Below the pieces are notes generated by a model. It ran no database searches, was not told where the DNA came from, and saw only the letters and a list, made by a program, of their open reading frames with translations. Position numbers and translations under genes: made by a program. Below, piece after piece: positions 1-10,348 of a stretch of 64,000 nt of DNA (the first letter of the stretch is position 1; each line of letters begins with the position of its first letter). This stretch comes from Candidatus Zymogenaceae bacterium (GTDB taxonomy: Bacteria; Desulfobacterota; Zymogenia; Zymogenales; Zymogenaceae), in assembly GCA_016933535.1 (NCBI GenBank), contig JAFGAS010000024.1, positions 62,001 to 126,000 on the forward strand, read 5' to 3'.

Positions 1-172
1 AGAACCCCAGGGGATACCGAAAAGGGAGCTCTGTGTGTCTTACGAAAAACGCCCTCTGCCGAGGGGAAAACCGCCGCCACAGGAAACCGCAGAGGACGAA
101 ATTGACGCCAATGAGAAATACCAGGCCCCTGACGTATCGGCCATCGACCGCCGCCCGATTGAATCGTCCCGA

Positions 173-424
173 CTACCGGCTCGGGGTCTCCTTGTCTTTT
201 TCCCTGTTGTAGTACAGGAGGTTCCTGAAGTCCTCCTGGCATGTCGACAGCTCGCTCTGAAGCTTCTGCACTTCCTTTTCGAGCTCCGTAACTTTTGTTT
301 GGAGCTCCTGGTTCTCCTTGGTCTTCTGTACCAGGAGTTCCTTGGTGCTCGGGCCACACCCCGGCAACAGCATAAGACCTACCATAAAAGTAACGACGAT
401 GACGACCGAAATAGCCCTTTTCAT
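173..424 (-). CDS. small coiled-coil lipoprotein
   Basis: An 83-aa protein with a hydrophobic signal segment (about residues 5-24) ending in a lipobox, LLPGC, so it is probably lipidated on the Cys. The mature part is short and charged, with heptad-like Leu/Lys/Glu spacing (KTKENQELQTKVTELEKEVQ), typical of a trimeric or dimeric coiled coil as in Lpp-like or SlyB-like small lipoproteins. I chose the ATG at 424 because GAGGAG lies about 8 nt upstream; the frame extends further 5' but the lipobox position fits only this start. It is divergent from the cytochrome gene at 525. No specific function is recognised; a structural envelope role is inferred. Confidence 0.75.
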   Translation of the reverse strand: MKRAISVVIVVTFMVGLMLLPGCGPSTKELLVQKTKENQELQTKVTELEKEVQKLQSELSTCQEDFRNLLYYNREKDKETPSR

Positions 425-524
425 GAAACACTCCTCAAAAACCCTTGGAGAATAAGTATCTCTTTTTACAAATAAAGTCAACTTTTTATTGACTTGCCCT
501 TTCTCTAAGGCTATGATTTGATGC

Positions 525-1079
525 ATGAAAAAGCATTTGCCCCTATTGACGGTGTCCCTGCTGTTCATCGCCGGAATTTTCCTCCTTTCATTCACAGATC
601 TCCCAACCTATCCCTACGAAGGCTCCTCACGGTGTTCCCTCTGTCACTCCACGGCGGAAATCGGCGGTCAATACGAGATCTGGTTTTCATCGGCCCATAG
701 GCGGGCCTTAAGCGATCTCTCCTCCGAAAAGGGGGCGGCTATCGCCGAAGAAAAGGGGATCAAGAAACCGGCGGACGACCCGAACTGTCTTTCGTGTCAC
801 CTGACCGGCTACGATGCGCCCTTCAATCTCCTCGGTCCGCTCTATAAAAGACAAGACGGCGTAAGCTGCGAAGGGTGCCACGGGGCGGGGGGAGGGTATG
901 CCTTTTTCTCGATTATGTACGACGAAAAAAAGGCCGTTTCAAAGGGTCTTATCGTACACCCCGGCGAGAACTGCACCGACTGCCACGACGGGAAGGCCCA
1001 TACGATGCCCCCCTTTGACCCGGACCGGGCCATTAAGGCAATAGCCCATCCCATCCCGGGCCGAATCAAGGCCAGATGA
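525..1079 (+). CDS. periplasmic tetraheme c-type cytochrome (cytochrome c554-like)
   Basis: A 184-aa protein with an N-terminal signal segment (residues 4-22) and four CXXCH heme-binding motifs: CSLCH 37-41, CLSCH 88-92, CEGCH 115-119 and CTDCH 150-154. The spacing and the W-x-x-SAH motif after the first heme resemble the cytochrome c554 / multiheme family, which carries electrons in the periplasm of anaerobes and nitrifiers. A redox partner cannot be named from the sequence. It lies 43 nt upstream of an EmrA-type gene on the same strand, so co-transcription is possible. Only a weak ribosome site (CTAAGG) precedes the ATG. Confidence 0.85.
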   Translation: MKKHLPLLTVSLLFIAGIFLLSFTDLPTYPYEGSSRCSLCHSTAEIGGQYEIWFSSAHRRALSDLSSEKGAAIAEEKGIKKPADDPNCLSCHLTGYDAPFNLLGPLYKRQDGVSCEGCHGAGGGYAFFSIMYDEKKAVSKGLIVHPGENCTDCHDGKAHTMPPFDPDRAIKAIAHPIPGRIKAR

Positions 1080-1122
1080 CGGCACGGCGGACGACCGCTT
1101 TACCACAACACATTAGACGACA

Positions 1123-2052
1123 ATGATCAAGAAAACCGATATCAAGCAGCTGCTCAAGAGAAAGGAAGTCAGCATCCCCCTGGGCTTTATTGCCGCGGGG
1201 CTGATCGCCACCGTCTCGTGGTTGATTTTCATGTACGGCACCGTCCGCACCGATAACGCCAAGATCGACGGTAACATTATCTATATCTCCAGCGACACCG
1301 CGGGCATCGTCGCCGGCCTTCCGAAATCCGAGTTCAACGAAGTATCCCTCGGAGAGACCGTGGCCGAGATCAATCCCCTCCTGGGCACTGCGGAGCGGCT
1401 CAAGGGGTCGGAGAATCTCTCTGCCTTTTCGACCCTGGCAGGGATGAAAAAGGAGATTGAAAACCTGAGCGACAAGCTGACCCTTGCCGAAAAAAACTTC
1501 GGCCGCAAGAAGGCCCTCTTTGAGAGCGGAGGGATATCCAGGCAGGAACTTGACGGCGAGGCGACGTCGCTTTCGATCCTTCGGTCCCAGGTCGATTCCG
1601 CCAGGGATCTTTACGATATGGCCGGCAATATCCTTGCCATAACCGAAGCCGACACCCCCTACATCCCCCTGAAGTCTCCCATCAACGGGAGATTCGCCAA
1701 AAAGCTTGTGGACCTCGGGGAAATCGTCACGGCCGGCCAGCCGGTCTGCGCCGTGGTCGACCTGGAAAACATCTGGGTAACGGCCAAGATAAATGAAGAC
1801 AAGGTGGCCGAAATACGGGTAGGGCAGCCCGTGAAGATCACGGTGGATACCTATCCCGGGGAAGTCTTCAAGGGAGAGGTTTTGGACGTCGGCGTGGCCG
1901 CGAACGCCGTCTTTTCCCTTATTCCCCAGGATAACGTCTCGGGAAGTTTCATCAAGGTAACCCAGACCATATCCGTCAGGATATCCATCGACCCCCGGGG
2001 ATTTATCCTCCGGCCGGGATCAAACGTCACCGTTACCATCTACACAAAGTGA
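1123..2052 (+). CDS. HlyD/EmrA-family membrane fusion protein
   Basis: A 309-aa periplasmic adaptor protein. One transmembrane anchor is visible at about residues 20-38, followed by the N-terminal half of a biotinyl-lipoyl-like domain (TDNAKIDGNI), a coiled-coil hairpin (about residues 85-150, SDKLTLAEKNFGRKKALFESGG) and the second lipoyl half plus beta-barrel (PINGRFAKKLVDLGEIVTAGQPV onward). Such proteins link an inner-membrane pump to an outer-membrane channel. The stop overlaps the start of the next gene by 4 nt (GTGA), the classic emrA-emrB arrangement. No TolC gene is seen nearby. The substrate is unknown. Confidence 0.9.
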   Translation: MIKKTDIKQLLKRKEVSIPLGFIAAGLIATVSWLIFMYGTVRTDNAKIDGNIIYISSDTAGIVAGLPKSEFNEVSLGETVAEINPLLGTAERLKGSENLSAFSTLAGMKKEIENLSDKLTLAEKNFGRKKALFESGGISRQELDGEATSLSILRSQVDSARDLYDMAGNILAITEADTPYIPLKSPINGRFAKKLVDLGEIVTAGQPVCAVVDLENIWVTAKINEDKVAEIRVGQPVKITVDTYPGEVFKGEVLDVGVAANAVFSLIPQDNVSGSFIKVTQTISVRISIDPRGFILRPGSNVTVTIYTK

Positions 2053-3674
2053 CCGACAAAACTCAAATTCCTCCTAATAGCGCCACAGATTCCTTCTATA
2101 AGTGGGAGATCCTGGCTCTGGCCATTTTCGGCTCGTTCATGGCCATTCTTGACAGTTCGATCGTCAACGTTGCGCTCCCCCACCTGATGGTCACGTTTTC
2201 GGCAAATCTCGAACAGATCGAATGGGTATCGACCGGCTATATGCTGGCCTTTGCCATCCTGATGCCGGCGACGACCTGGCTCCGGGATGCCATAGGCCTG
2301 AGAAACGCCTTCGCCCTAGCACTCCTTGTCTTTACCGGCGGCTCGGCACTCTGCGGTCTGGCGTGGGACCTCGATTCCCTGATCTTCTTTCGCGTTATCC
2401 AGGCCGTCGGGGGAGGCGCCCTTATGCCCACCGGCCTCACGATGGTCAGCGAGGTCTTCCCGCCCAGCCAGCGGGGAATGGCCCTCGGCATATGGGGAGC
2501 CGGGGCCACCGTTGCGCCGGCGCTGGGGCCCACCGTCGGCGGCTACCTCCTCGATTTCGTGAACTGGCGCGCCATCTTCTATATCAATATACCGATCGGG
2601 GCCGTCGTCATTGCCCTGACGCTGGCTATCATGAGGCACGGCACCGGTCACCGCGGGAGTTATCGATTCGATTTTTTCGGATTCATCTTCCTCTCGATCG
2701 CCCTGGCGGGACTCCTGATCGGCCTAACCCAGGGGGAGCGCGAAGGGTGGACGTCCGCCTATATCCTGACCCTCTTTGCGGTCTCCTACTTCGCCTTTTT
2801 CATCTTTCTGATCGTAGAATCGATCGTAGAACATCCGATCGTCGACCTTCGGATCTTCAAGATACGCAATTTTTCGATTACCTGCCTCCTCGGGGCGGCC
2901 CGTTCCATCGCCCTGTTTTCCTCCGTATTTCTCATGCCGCTGTTTCTCCAGCGGCTGCTTGGCTATTCCGCCTTTGACACCGGCTTACTGCTGATGCCCT
3001 CTGCGCTGGCCGTTGCCATCACCATGCCGCTGGCCGGCAACCTCACGGACCGCATCGGCCCCAAGGCCCCCTACATTATCGGGGGCCTCGTTACCGCCTA
3101 TTCGTTCTTCATTTACAGTGAGCTTTCCCTCAACTCGAGCTACGGCTTCATGCTTTACGGCCTGATCCTGCGGGGGGCGGGCATGGGATTTCTCATGGCC
3201 CCCATCACGGTGGCCGCCATGAACGCGGTGCCGCAGAAGATGATGAGTCTGGCCTCGGGCCTGCTCAACCTGATCATGCAGTTGAGCGCGGCCTTCGGAA
3301 TAGCGATTTTTGGGGCCTTTCTCACCCGCAGGCAGATGTTTCACCAGGAAATATACGTAACATATTTCACGCCCGACAATACACCGCTGAATCTCCTCAT
3401 AGCCAAGGTAAAGACCGCCCTCATCCTTTCGGGCAGTACCCTGGATAGCGCCACCACCAAGGCCTATTATATCGTTACCTCCTTCTTCCAGAAATGGGCG
3501 GCCTCCAATGCCTATGACGACTGTTTTCTCGTGTCGGCCGTCATTATCTTCGTATGCTCCTTTTTGGTTTTCCTGCTGGAGGACATCTACCCCAGGAAGG
3601 GGCTTTTCGGGCACTTTAAATCCGCGGGAAAGCTGACACATGAGCACTTCAAGCCCGGACCGGGGGGGGAGTAG
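2049..3674 (+). CDS. DHA2-family MFS efflux transporter (EmrB-like)
   Basis: A 541-aa polytopic membrane protein with about 14 predicted transmembrane segments, the length and topology of the DHA2 drug:H+ antiporter family. The conserved start of TM1 (FMAILDSSIVNVALP) and motif C region (GIWGAGATVAPALGPTVGGYL) are clear. It starts with GTG inside the stop codon of the membrane-fusion gene, so translation is probably coupled. With its partner it would export lipophilic or toxic compounds across both membranes; the actual substrate cannot be read from sequence. Confidence 0.92.
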   Translation: MTDKTQIPPNSATDSFYKWEILALAIFGSFMAILDSSIVNVALPHLMVTFSANLEQIEWVSTGYMLAFAILMPATTWLRDAIGLRNAFALALLVFTGGSALCGLAWDLDSLIFFRVIQAVGGGALMPTGLTMVSEVFPPSQRGMALGIWGAGATVAPALGPTVGGYLLDFVNWRAIFYINIPIGAVVIALTLAIMRHGTGHRGSYRFDFFGFIFLSIALAGLLIGLTQGEREGWTSAYILTLFAVSYFAFFIFLIVESIVEHPIVDLRIFKIRNFSITCLLGAARSIALFSSVFLMPLFLQRLLGYSAFDTGLLLMPSALAVAITMPLAGNLTDRIGPKAPYIIGGLVTAYSFFIYSELSLNSSYGFMLYGLILRGAGMGFLMAPITVAAMNAVPQKMMSLASGLLNLIMQLSAAFGIAIFGAFLTRRQMFHQEIYVTYFTPDNTPLNLLIAKVKTALILSGSTLDSATTKAYYIVTSFFQKWAASNAYDDCFLVSAVIIFVCSFLVFLLEDIYPRKGLFGHFKSAGKLTHEHFKPGPGGE

Positions 3675-3867
3675 GATATCGACCGGACGCTATATAACCT
3701 CGAAAACGCTTACCCAGTCGCCGGACTAACACCCATATCCATAAAGGCCCATAAAGACCATAAAGGAAACCACATAAAAGAAGCCGAAGACCACTTCCGG
3801 CCTTCGACTTCCCCTTTCAGTCTGCATGTAGCGCGCCCCGTTTTTCAAATGGATACGGAGCGATAAT
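3675..3867. other. short intergenic gap between convergent genes
   Basis: This gap separates the ends of the EmrB-like gene and the large oxidoreductase gene. I see no convincing hairpin with a T-run, no tRNA and no repeat. Confidence 0.4.
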
Positions 3868-6800
3868 TCAGCGATTCTTCCCCTGCAGGTAATCGACCAT
3901 CGGCCCGGTCACCAGCGGCACCACGTCACCGATCATGTGGGGCATGAGGTTATCCATGACTTTCGGCATCAGCTCGGGCATCTGCTCTTTCATATAGTCG
4001 GGCATCGGGATCTTGTCGGCCACGCGCGAGAGCATTGTCGGCATGACCTTGGGCATCAGCCTCGGAAGCAGGATCGGAAACAGCACCGGAAACATCGGCT
4101 TCATAAGGTTAAGAGCCCCCGGGATCTTTCCCATAACCCGCATCATCAGCCCCATCCCCAGCGGCATGGCATCGACCAATTCCTTGAACATCGTGCCCAT
4201 CATATCGGCAAACCCCTGGGGGGTCATCAGGTCGATCATCGCCTCAAAGACCGCCCACTGTTTCTTCACCTCCGGGTTTGGATCCGGAAAATCAAAACCA
4301 AACGCCTCCACTGAGTACCGGGCCAGGTCCACCACTTCGACCGGGAGTTTTTTCTTGTCGGCCGAGACCCGCAGCTGAAACTCGCAGCAAGGGCAGAGAG
4401 CAAGGATCTTTTCGGCCCCGACCTCAAGCGCCTCCTCAATCCGGGTCTTGCCTATTTCGGCTGCGATCGGCGGATCCTTGATGAGGGTCAGCACGCTCCC
4501 GCAGCAGTGGGCCTCATTTCGATTGAACGGCATCTCCACGAATTCGGCGTTGGGGTTGGACTTGATCAGGTCGCGCGGCTCTTCATAGACGCCCGAGACG
4601 CGCCCGATATGGCACGAGTCGTGCCAGGTGACCTTTTCTTTTTTCTTCCCGTTTTTGGGAAAGGTAAACTTACCCGCCTGAATCTGCTCGGAGACGACTT
4701 CGCTGTAGTGCTTTGCCGTAATCCCGAAATCGATGCCGAGCTTCTCGGCCCATTCGGGGTAGGTGTGCCGCCACATCATGTCGCACGCGGGGCACGAGCT
4801 GATGACGGTATCGGCGCCGGCGGCCTTTACGGCGGCGATGTTCTTCTTTATCGTCTCGGCAAATACTTCCCACTTGCCGGCCACCAGCATGGGCGTCCCG
4901 CAGCAGCTCTCTTTATTTCCGACGGTCACGAAGTCGACCCCTGCCTTATCCAGAAGTCGGACGCTGGCTATAGCGATATCATGCTCGACATAGCTTGCGG
5001 TGCATCCCGCAAAATAGACCGTCTTGGCCTTCTTACCCGGTCCGTGTTTTTCTTCGAGATCCTTCGGGAACCAATCCCACCGGTTCTTTCGGTACCCGGC
5101 CCAGATGTCTCCCTCCTTGGTGAGGGCCGCGGCCATCATCTCAAACGGCGGGAAGGTCATCCTTTTCTCTTCGTGGATCAGCTTTCCGCGCAGCTTCATC
5201 CATGACGGCTCGATCGGTAGCGCTGCCGAGCAGCGCAGGTTGCAGAGCTCACACGTGGTGCATACCAGCATGGTATCCACCATGAACTGGTTCCACTCCT
5301 CCCGGCCCTCCATATACTCCCGCAGCCAGTACCATTTCCCCCGGGGAGACTGGCTCTCCCAGCCCCGTCCGTAGAACTGGTCGCACTCCTCGACGCAGTA
5401 ACCGCACTGGGAACAGCCATAGGCATACCACGCCACGTCCGCGGGGATATCCCGGACCGGCTTTATCGGCCGCTCGCCTATCCGTGTGATGATATAGTTG
5501 CCGAACGGCCTGCCGAACGGCTCCAGGAGCTTCGCGACACCCATGACCGTTCCCAAAAAGCCGTTATTGACCACCTTGTGGGGGTTGAGGATGCCTTTCG
5601 GGTCGCTGCTCTTCTTGAATTTCTTGATTCGGCCGGCCCGCTGTCCTCCCAGGACCTCCTTGGCCTTGTTAGCGAAATAGAGGCCCGTGGCGTATGCCCG
5701 GCCTCCGTGCCTTTCTGCGATATTGATGACGGTCATCGCCAGCGTAAAGACGAGATTGTAGGAGAACTTCCTTTGGTCGGCCGGGATGAAGCCCAGGATA
5801 ACGACTTCGGGCTTTCCATTTCTCCCTCGCTGGATGACGACGCCCTCCTTGACAATGGGCTGGTTTACCTTGTGCTCGATTTCCTCCATGACCGCGCCGA
5901 GCTCGGAAAGCGGGATGACGACTTCCGTCGGAATGAGGCTTGGACCGAGCCTTTTGACGACCATCAGCTTGAATCGGTTCTTCCACTCATGCTGTGCGAT
6001 CCGTTCGCTGAGGATTTCGGCCTCGCACGGCTTTATCAGTTCGACCATCTTACCATTAATGACACCGGCGTCTTTTTCTCGATACGCGATCGTGATTATG
6101 TAGGACGCCGGAAGAAGCACGCGCTCTTCGGCCGGGTGGCCGTGCTGCTCGATGAGGGGAGAACGGTTTTTCATTTCGGCCATTCGCGGATTGATAAACA
6201 TGACCGACCAGATCGGCAGCTTGGCGGTGATCATCGACTCGATGAGGGTCTGCGTGTTGGCGGCGTCCGGGCAGCCGATCGCCAGGACCGACAGCTTCTC
6301 ATCCTTCATGGTCTTGATCGTGAGAGTAGAAATAAGCCCGGTGATTCCTTCCGCTTCGGATATCAGCTCCAAATCCTTGCCGGAAAATTCTTTTACCGTA
6401 CCGTCGGCAAGCACCACGCGGGCCGAGACGACGTTGTCGACAAACCAGCCCGACTCAAACGACCCGATACCCGTGCCGCCCTGGGCAAGCCACCCCCCGA
6501 CGGTGGAGCCGGGGTAGCTTGAAGGATAGAGGTTTACCGTAAGGCCTTCCTTTTTGAGCGCCCGGTCGATCTTTTCCCATACGATGCCCGCCTGGATGGT
6601 AGCCGTCCGTTTGGCCTTGTCGATGGAGATGACCTTGTTCATGCGGAAAAAGTCGACGACAATCCCCCCCTTGACCGGCAGCACGCCCCCGTAGCCTGAG
6701 GACGCCTTGCCCCGCGGGGTCAGCGGTATCCTATTTTCATTGGCCCACCTCACGAGGGCCGTAAGCTCCTCTTCCGTCTCGGGTTGGACGACCGCCTCCG

Positions 6801-6948
6801 GGATGGTTGAGCCGATTATCGGCTTCATGATCGCGGGCATGGCGGCGATGTCGTGCCCGTAGAGCTTTCGCTCGATCCTGTCAAAGGTCACGCGGTCGGG
6901 AAATTTCCCTTCGAGGAACGACCGCCTGCCTTTATTCAGTGCTTCCAT
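3868..6948 (-). CDS. FAD-linked oxidase / 4Fe-4S / CCG-domain oxidoreductase fusion with Met-rich tail
   Basis: A 1026-aa single-chain oxidoreductase. Residues about 50-215 form a PCMH-type FAD-binding domain (TPRGKASSGYGG, PGSTVGGWLAQGG), followed by a FAD-oxidase C-terminal domain to about 470. Two 4Fe-4S motifs follow (C512-x2-C515-x2-C518-x3-C522 and C563-x2-C566-x2-C569-x3-C573), then two CCG domains (CC at 682-683 and 815-816) like those of GlpC, HdrB/D and GlcF. This is the GlcD+GlcF-type architecture, which oxidises 2-hydroxyacids or passes electrons towards quinones. Residues about 900-1026 are an odd tail holding about 23 Met and many Pro residues. GGGAGG sits 4 nt before the ATG. 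The gene is monocistronic. The substrate is unknown. Confidence 0.88.
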   Translation of the reverse strand: MEALNKGRRSFLEGKFPDRVTFDRIERKLYGHDIAAMPAIMKPIIGSTIPEAVVQPETEEELTALVRWANENRIPLTPRGKASSGYGGVLPVKGGIVVDFFRMNKVISIDKAKRTATIQAGIVWEKIDRALKKEGLTVNLYPSSYPGSTVGGWLAQGGTGIGSFESGWFVDNVVSARVVLADGTVKEFSGKDLELISEAEGITGLISTLTIKTMKDEKLSVLAIGCPDAANTQTLIESMITAKLPIWSVMFINPRMAEMKNRSPLIEQHGHPAEERVLLPASYIITIAYREKDAGVINGKMVELIKPCEAEILSERIAQHEWKNRFKLMVVKRLGPSLIPTEVVIPLSELGAVMEEIEHKVNQPIVKEGVVIQRGRNGKPEVVILGFIPADQRKFSYNLVFTLAMTVINIAERHGGRAYATGLYFANKAKEVLGGQRAGRIKKFKKSSDPKGILNPHKVVNNGFLGTVMGVAKLLEPFGRPFGNYIITRIGERPIKPVRDIPADVAWYAYGCSQCGYCVEECDQFYGRGWESQSPRGKWYWLREYMEGREEWNQFMVDTMLVCTTCELCNLRCSAALPIEPSWMKLRGKLIHEEKRMTFPPFEMMAAALTKEGDIWAGYRKNRWDWFPKDLEEKHGPGKKAKTVYFAGCTASYVEHDIAIASVRLLDKAGVDFVTVGNKESCCGTPMLVAGKWEVFAETIKKNIAAVKAAGADTVISSCPACDMMWRHTYPEWAEKLGIDFGITAKHYSEVVSEQIQAGKFTFPKNGKKKEKVTWHDSCHIGRVSGVYEEPRDLIKSNPNAEFVEMPFNRNEAHCCGSVLTLIKDPPIAAEIGKTRIEEALEVGAEKILALCPCCEFQLRVSADKKKLPVEVVDLARYSVEAFGFDFPDPNPEVKKQWAVFEAMIDLMTPQGFADMMGTMFKELVDAMPLGMGLMMRVMGKIPGALNLMKPMFPVLFPILLPRLMPKVMPTMLSRVADKIPMPDYMKEQMPELMPKVMDNLMPHMIGDVVPLVTGPMVDYLQGKNR

Positions 6949-7026
6949 ATACCCTCCCTGACTTGTTTATGTTTGAATTGAGGCCCGAGAAAAATAGAAG
7001 ACGGTACGCTAATACTATACTCTTTT

Positions 7027-7056
7027 AGTATATTTTTATTCACCCCCGTTTGTCAA
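7027..7056 (-). promoter_or_regulatory. sigma-70-type promoter of the FAD/Fe-S oxidoreductase gene
   Basis: On the minus strand TTGACA (7051-7056) and TATACT (7027-7032) are separated by 18 nt, about 80 nt upstream of the ATG at 6948. The -10 is one arm of an inverted repeat, TATACT-N5-AGTATA (7016-7032), which could be a repressor site or chance in AT-rich DNA. Confidence 0.6.
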
Positions 7057-7224
7057 GCATATTTTAATATAAGATGAGCCATGTCGCCGTACGATTCACA
7101 GACGGAGATTTTTTCTTAACCCGCACTATATTTTCTCAACCATGGCCCCGGATTCGTTATGCTCTCGTATCCCGGCCATCTTGCGACCGTATATTTTACG
7201 ACTCCGCCGAATTTCACGAATCTC

Positions 7225-7253
7225 TTTACATACGTCGAATCTTGCGCTATAAT
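7225..7253 (+). promoter_or_regulatory. sigma-70-type promoter upstream of uvrA
   Basis: TTTACA (7225-7230) and a perfect TATAAT (7248-7253) are separated by 17 nt and lie about 36 nt before the uvrA start. I see no obvious LexA-type box. The rest of the 6949-7288 gap holds only the divergent promoter. Confidence 0.6.
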
Positions 7254-7288
7254 TTCAGATTGATTTAACCAGATTTCGGCGGTCGTGC

Positions 7289-10132
7289 ATGGCGGAGACC
7301 CATATTCGGGTAAAGGGCGCCCGGGAACATAATCTCAAGGACATCGAAGTCGTCATACCCCGGGATAAACTCGTTGTCATTACGGGGCTTTCCGGCTCCG
7401 GCAAATCGACGCTCGCATTTGATACGATCTATGCCGAAGGGCAGCGCCGCTACGTTGAATCCCTTTCGGCCTATGCCCGCCAGTTCCTCGAGCAGATGGA
7501 TAAGCCCGACGTTGATTTCATCGAGGGACTCTCACCGGCCATATCCATCGAACAGAAGACCACCAGCAAGAATCCCCGCTCCACCGTCGGGACGGTCACC
7601 GAGATCTACGACTACCTGAGGCTCTTGTTTGCCCGGGTGGGCCATCCCTTCTGCTATAACTGCGGTCGGGAGATTACCGCCGTTACGGTCCAGAGCATTG
7701 TCGACCACGTGCTGGAGCTTGAGCCCGGCACGAAGTTCTCGGTTCTGGCGCCGGTCGTCAAGGGCAGGAAAGGGGAATACAGGCGGGAGCTCGAGTCGTT
7801 TCGCCGCTCGGGTTACCTCCGGGTCCGGGTGGACGGCATCATGTATACGCTCGACGAAGAGATCGCGCTGGACAAGAACAAGAAACACGACATCGAGGTG
7901 GTCATCGACCGCCTCGTCATGAAAGAAGCCCTGGGTCATCGGCTCACCGACTCCGTCGAAACGGCCCTCAGGCTTTCCGACGGTTTTGTTACCATCGCCG
8001 TGGAAGACGGCCAGGAGCTCCCCTTCTCGGAGAAGTTCGCCTGCAACATCTGCGGAATCAGCTACCCGGAGATCTCTCCCCGCCTCTTTTCCTTCAACAA
8101 CCCCCACGGCGCCTGTCCCCAGTGCGGCGGCCTGGGCACCACCATGTACCTGGACCCGGACCTCATCGTCCCCAACCGATCGCTGTCGCTTCGGGAGGGG
8201 GCCATCGTCCCCTGGGAGAAGAAGAACTCGGTTTACCACTTCCAGATGATGGACGCACTGGTAAACCACTACAATTTCGATATCTACACGCCCTTTGAGA
8301 AGCTTCCGGTCAAGATTCAGAACATCATCCTTCACGGATCCGGGGAAGAAAAGATCGATTTCTATTTCGAGCGGGACGGCCGTAAGTTTTTCTACCCCCG
8401 GCCCTTTGAAGGGATCATCGAAAACCTCAACCGGCGCTTCAAAGAGACCGATTCCGAGGCAATTCGCGATGAGATCGCCCGATTCATGAACGTACGCTCC
8501 TGCCCGGTCTGTGACGGGGCCCGGCTGCGCAAGGAAAGTCTCCATATTAAGGTCGACGACAGAAACATCTTTGAGTATACCACCATGTCTATCAGGGAGC
8601 TGTTGTCCGTCTTCGATGCGCTTACCCTGTCGGCCCAGGAGGAGTTTATCGCCAACCGCGTCCGGAAAGAGATCATCGAGCGGCTCGGTTTCCTTGTGGA
8701 CGTCGGGCTGGATTACCTGTCGCTGTCGCGTACGGCCGCCACTCTGTCCGGAGGCGAGGGACAGCGCATCCGCCTGGCGACCCAGATCGGCTCGCGGCTC
8801 ATGGGGGTGCTGTATATCCTCGACGAGCCGAGCATCGGCCTGCACCAGAAGGATAACCAAAAGCTCCTCAAGACACTCATGAACCTGCGCGACCTGGGCA
8901 ACACCGTGCTTGTCGTGGAGCACGACGAGGAGACGATCAGGGCGGCCGACTACGTCATCGACATGGGGCCGGGGGCGGGCGTCTCCGGCGGCTGGATCGT
9001 TTTTTCGGGAACCCCCGAGGAGATCCTGACCGACGAGAAATCGCTGACCGGTAAATATCTTTCCGGAAGGGTCTCCATCCCGGTTCCGGCCGAGCGAAAG
9101 AAATCAAAGGGTATCCTTTCTGTTGTCGGCGCCCGGGAGAACAACCTCAAGTCGATCACCGCCGACTTTCCGCTGGGCGTCTTTACCTGCGTCACCGGCG
9201 TCTCCGGGTCGGGAAAATCGTCCCTCGTCGTGGATACGTTGTTTCTTTCCCTCAACCAGGCCCTCTACCGGTCAAAGGAAAAAGCGGGCAAGCATGACAG
9301 GATCGCCGGCATGGAGCTCATCGACAAGGTCATCGACATCGATCAGTCCCCCATCGGCCGCACCCCCCGCTCCAACCCGGCCACCTACACCGGCCTCTTT
9401 TCTCACATCCGGGACCTCTTCACCCAGCTGCCGGAGTCCAAGATCAGGGGCTATAAGCCCGGCCGCTACAGCTTCAACGTAAAGGGCGGCCGCTGCGAGA
9501 CCTGCCAGGGCGACGGCATCATCAAGATCGAGATGCACTTCCTGCCGGACGTCTACGTCACCTGCGACGCGTGCGCCGGCAAGCGCTACAACCGGGAGAC
9601 CCTCGAGATCACCTACAAGGGCAAGAATATCGCCGACGTGCTGGAGATGACCGTAGACCAGGCCATGGAGTTCTTTACCAGCCACCCCCAGATCATGGCA
9701 AAGCTCTTGACCTTGCACGACGTGGGCCTGGGTTACATCGAGCTGGGCCAGGCGGCCACGACGCTATCCGGCGGGGAGGCCCAGCGCATCAAGCTCTCCC
9801 GGGAGCTTTCAAAACGGAGCACCGGAAAGACCCTCTATATCCTGGACGAACCGACGACGGGGCTCCACTTTGCCGATATCGCAAACCTCCTGAAGGTCCT
9901 CTTCCGCCTGCGCGACGAGGGCAACACCATCATCGTTATCGAGCACAACCCGGATATGGTAAAGAGCGCCGACTGGATCATCGACCTGGGACCCGACGGG
10001 GGCGACCGGGGAGGCGAAGTGGTGGCCACCGGCACCCCGGAGGAAGTGGCGGCCGTCGAGCATTCGTATACGGGCCGGGTTCTGCGGGAGATCCTGGACC
10101 GCGATCGAACGGGAAGGGCGGCCGCGGGCTAG
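7289..10132 (+). CDS. uvrA: UvrABC excinuclease subunit A
   Basis: A 947-aa protein of normal UvrA length. It has two ABC ATPase modules: Walker [10 protein letters not shown] at residues 33-41 and a second GVSGSGKSS in the C-terminal half. Signature motifs are [12 protein letters not shown] and [12 protein letters not shown], each followed by a Walker B ending in LDEP. CxxC zinc-finger pairs are visible (CYNCG; CNICG with [14 protein letters not shown] with CDACAG). UvrA dimers find bulky DNA lesions and load UvrB in nucleotide excision repair. The start is fixed by the conserved N-terminal motif [10 protein letters not shown]. The Shine-Dalgarno is weak. It appears monocistronic. Confidence 0.98.
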   Translation: MAETHIRVKGAREHNLKDIEVVIPRDKLVVITGLSGSGKSTLAFDTIYAEGQRRYVESLSAYARQFLEQMDKPDVDFIEGLSPAISIEQKTTSKNPRSTVGTVTEIYDYLRLLFARVGHPFCYNCGREITAVTVQSIVDHVLELEPGTKFSVLAPVVKGRKGEYRRELESFRRSGYLRVRVDGIMYTLDEEIALDKNKKHDIEVVIDRLVMKEALGHRLTDSVETALRLSDGFVTIAVEDGQELPFSEKFACNICGISYPEISPRLFSFNNPHGACPQCGGLGTTMYLDPDLIVPNRSLSLREGAIVPWEKKNSVYHFQMMDALVNHYNFDIYTPFEKLPVKIQNIILHGSGEEKIDFYFERDGRKFFYPRPFEGIIENLNRRFKETDSEAIRDEIARFMNVRSCPVCDGARLRKESLHIKVDDRNIFEYTTMSIRELLSVFDALTLSAQEEFIANRVRKEIIERLGFLVDVGLDYLSLSRTAATLSGGEGQRIRLATQIGSRLMGVLYILDEPSIGLHQKDNQKLLKTLMNLRDLGNTVLVVEHDEETIRAADYVIDMGPGAGVSGGWIVFSGTPEEILTDEKSLTGKYLSGRVSIPVPAERKKSKGILSVVGARENNLKSITADFPLGVFTCVTGVSGSGKSSLVVDTLFLSLNQALYRSKEKAGKHDRIAGMELIDKVIDIDQSPIGRTPRSNPATYTGLFSHIRDLFTQLPESKIRGYKPGRYSFNVKGGRCETCQGDGIIKIEMHFLPDVYVTCDACAGKRYNRETLEITYKGKNIADVLEMTVDQAMEFFTSHPQIMAKLLTLHDVGLGYIELGQAATTLSGGEAQRIKLSRELSKRSTGKTLYILDEPTTGLHFADIANLLKVLFRLRDEGNTIIVIEHNPDMVKSADWIIDLGPDGGDRGGEVVATGTPEEVAAVEHSYTGRVLREILDRDRTGRAAAG

Positions 10133-10348
10133 GCGACCCGTGCCGAGTCCGGTCTTTTCTTGAGACGACCCGCCAAGCACGCCGAGGCCGACCGCCCCGG
10201 CCGCGAGTCTCCCACAATTCCATTTTTAAGGTGCAATATTCTCCTCCTCCCACCGTCATTATTATTGTAGATAGGAGCGCGAATGCGCAGACATCGTTGT
10301 TCAGGGACACCTCGCTTCGTCCCGTATTTTATGGAAATGGAGTAACCC

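Noticed and set aside
1-172. Open frames at the left edge
   Set aside because: They overlap the lipoprotein gene antisense or run off the edge without ribosome sites or motifs; I cannot support a gene here.
7074-7268. A 64-aa frame before uvrA
   Set aside because: It contains the uvrA promoter, lacks a ribosome site and shows no conserved features.
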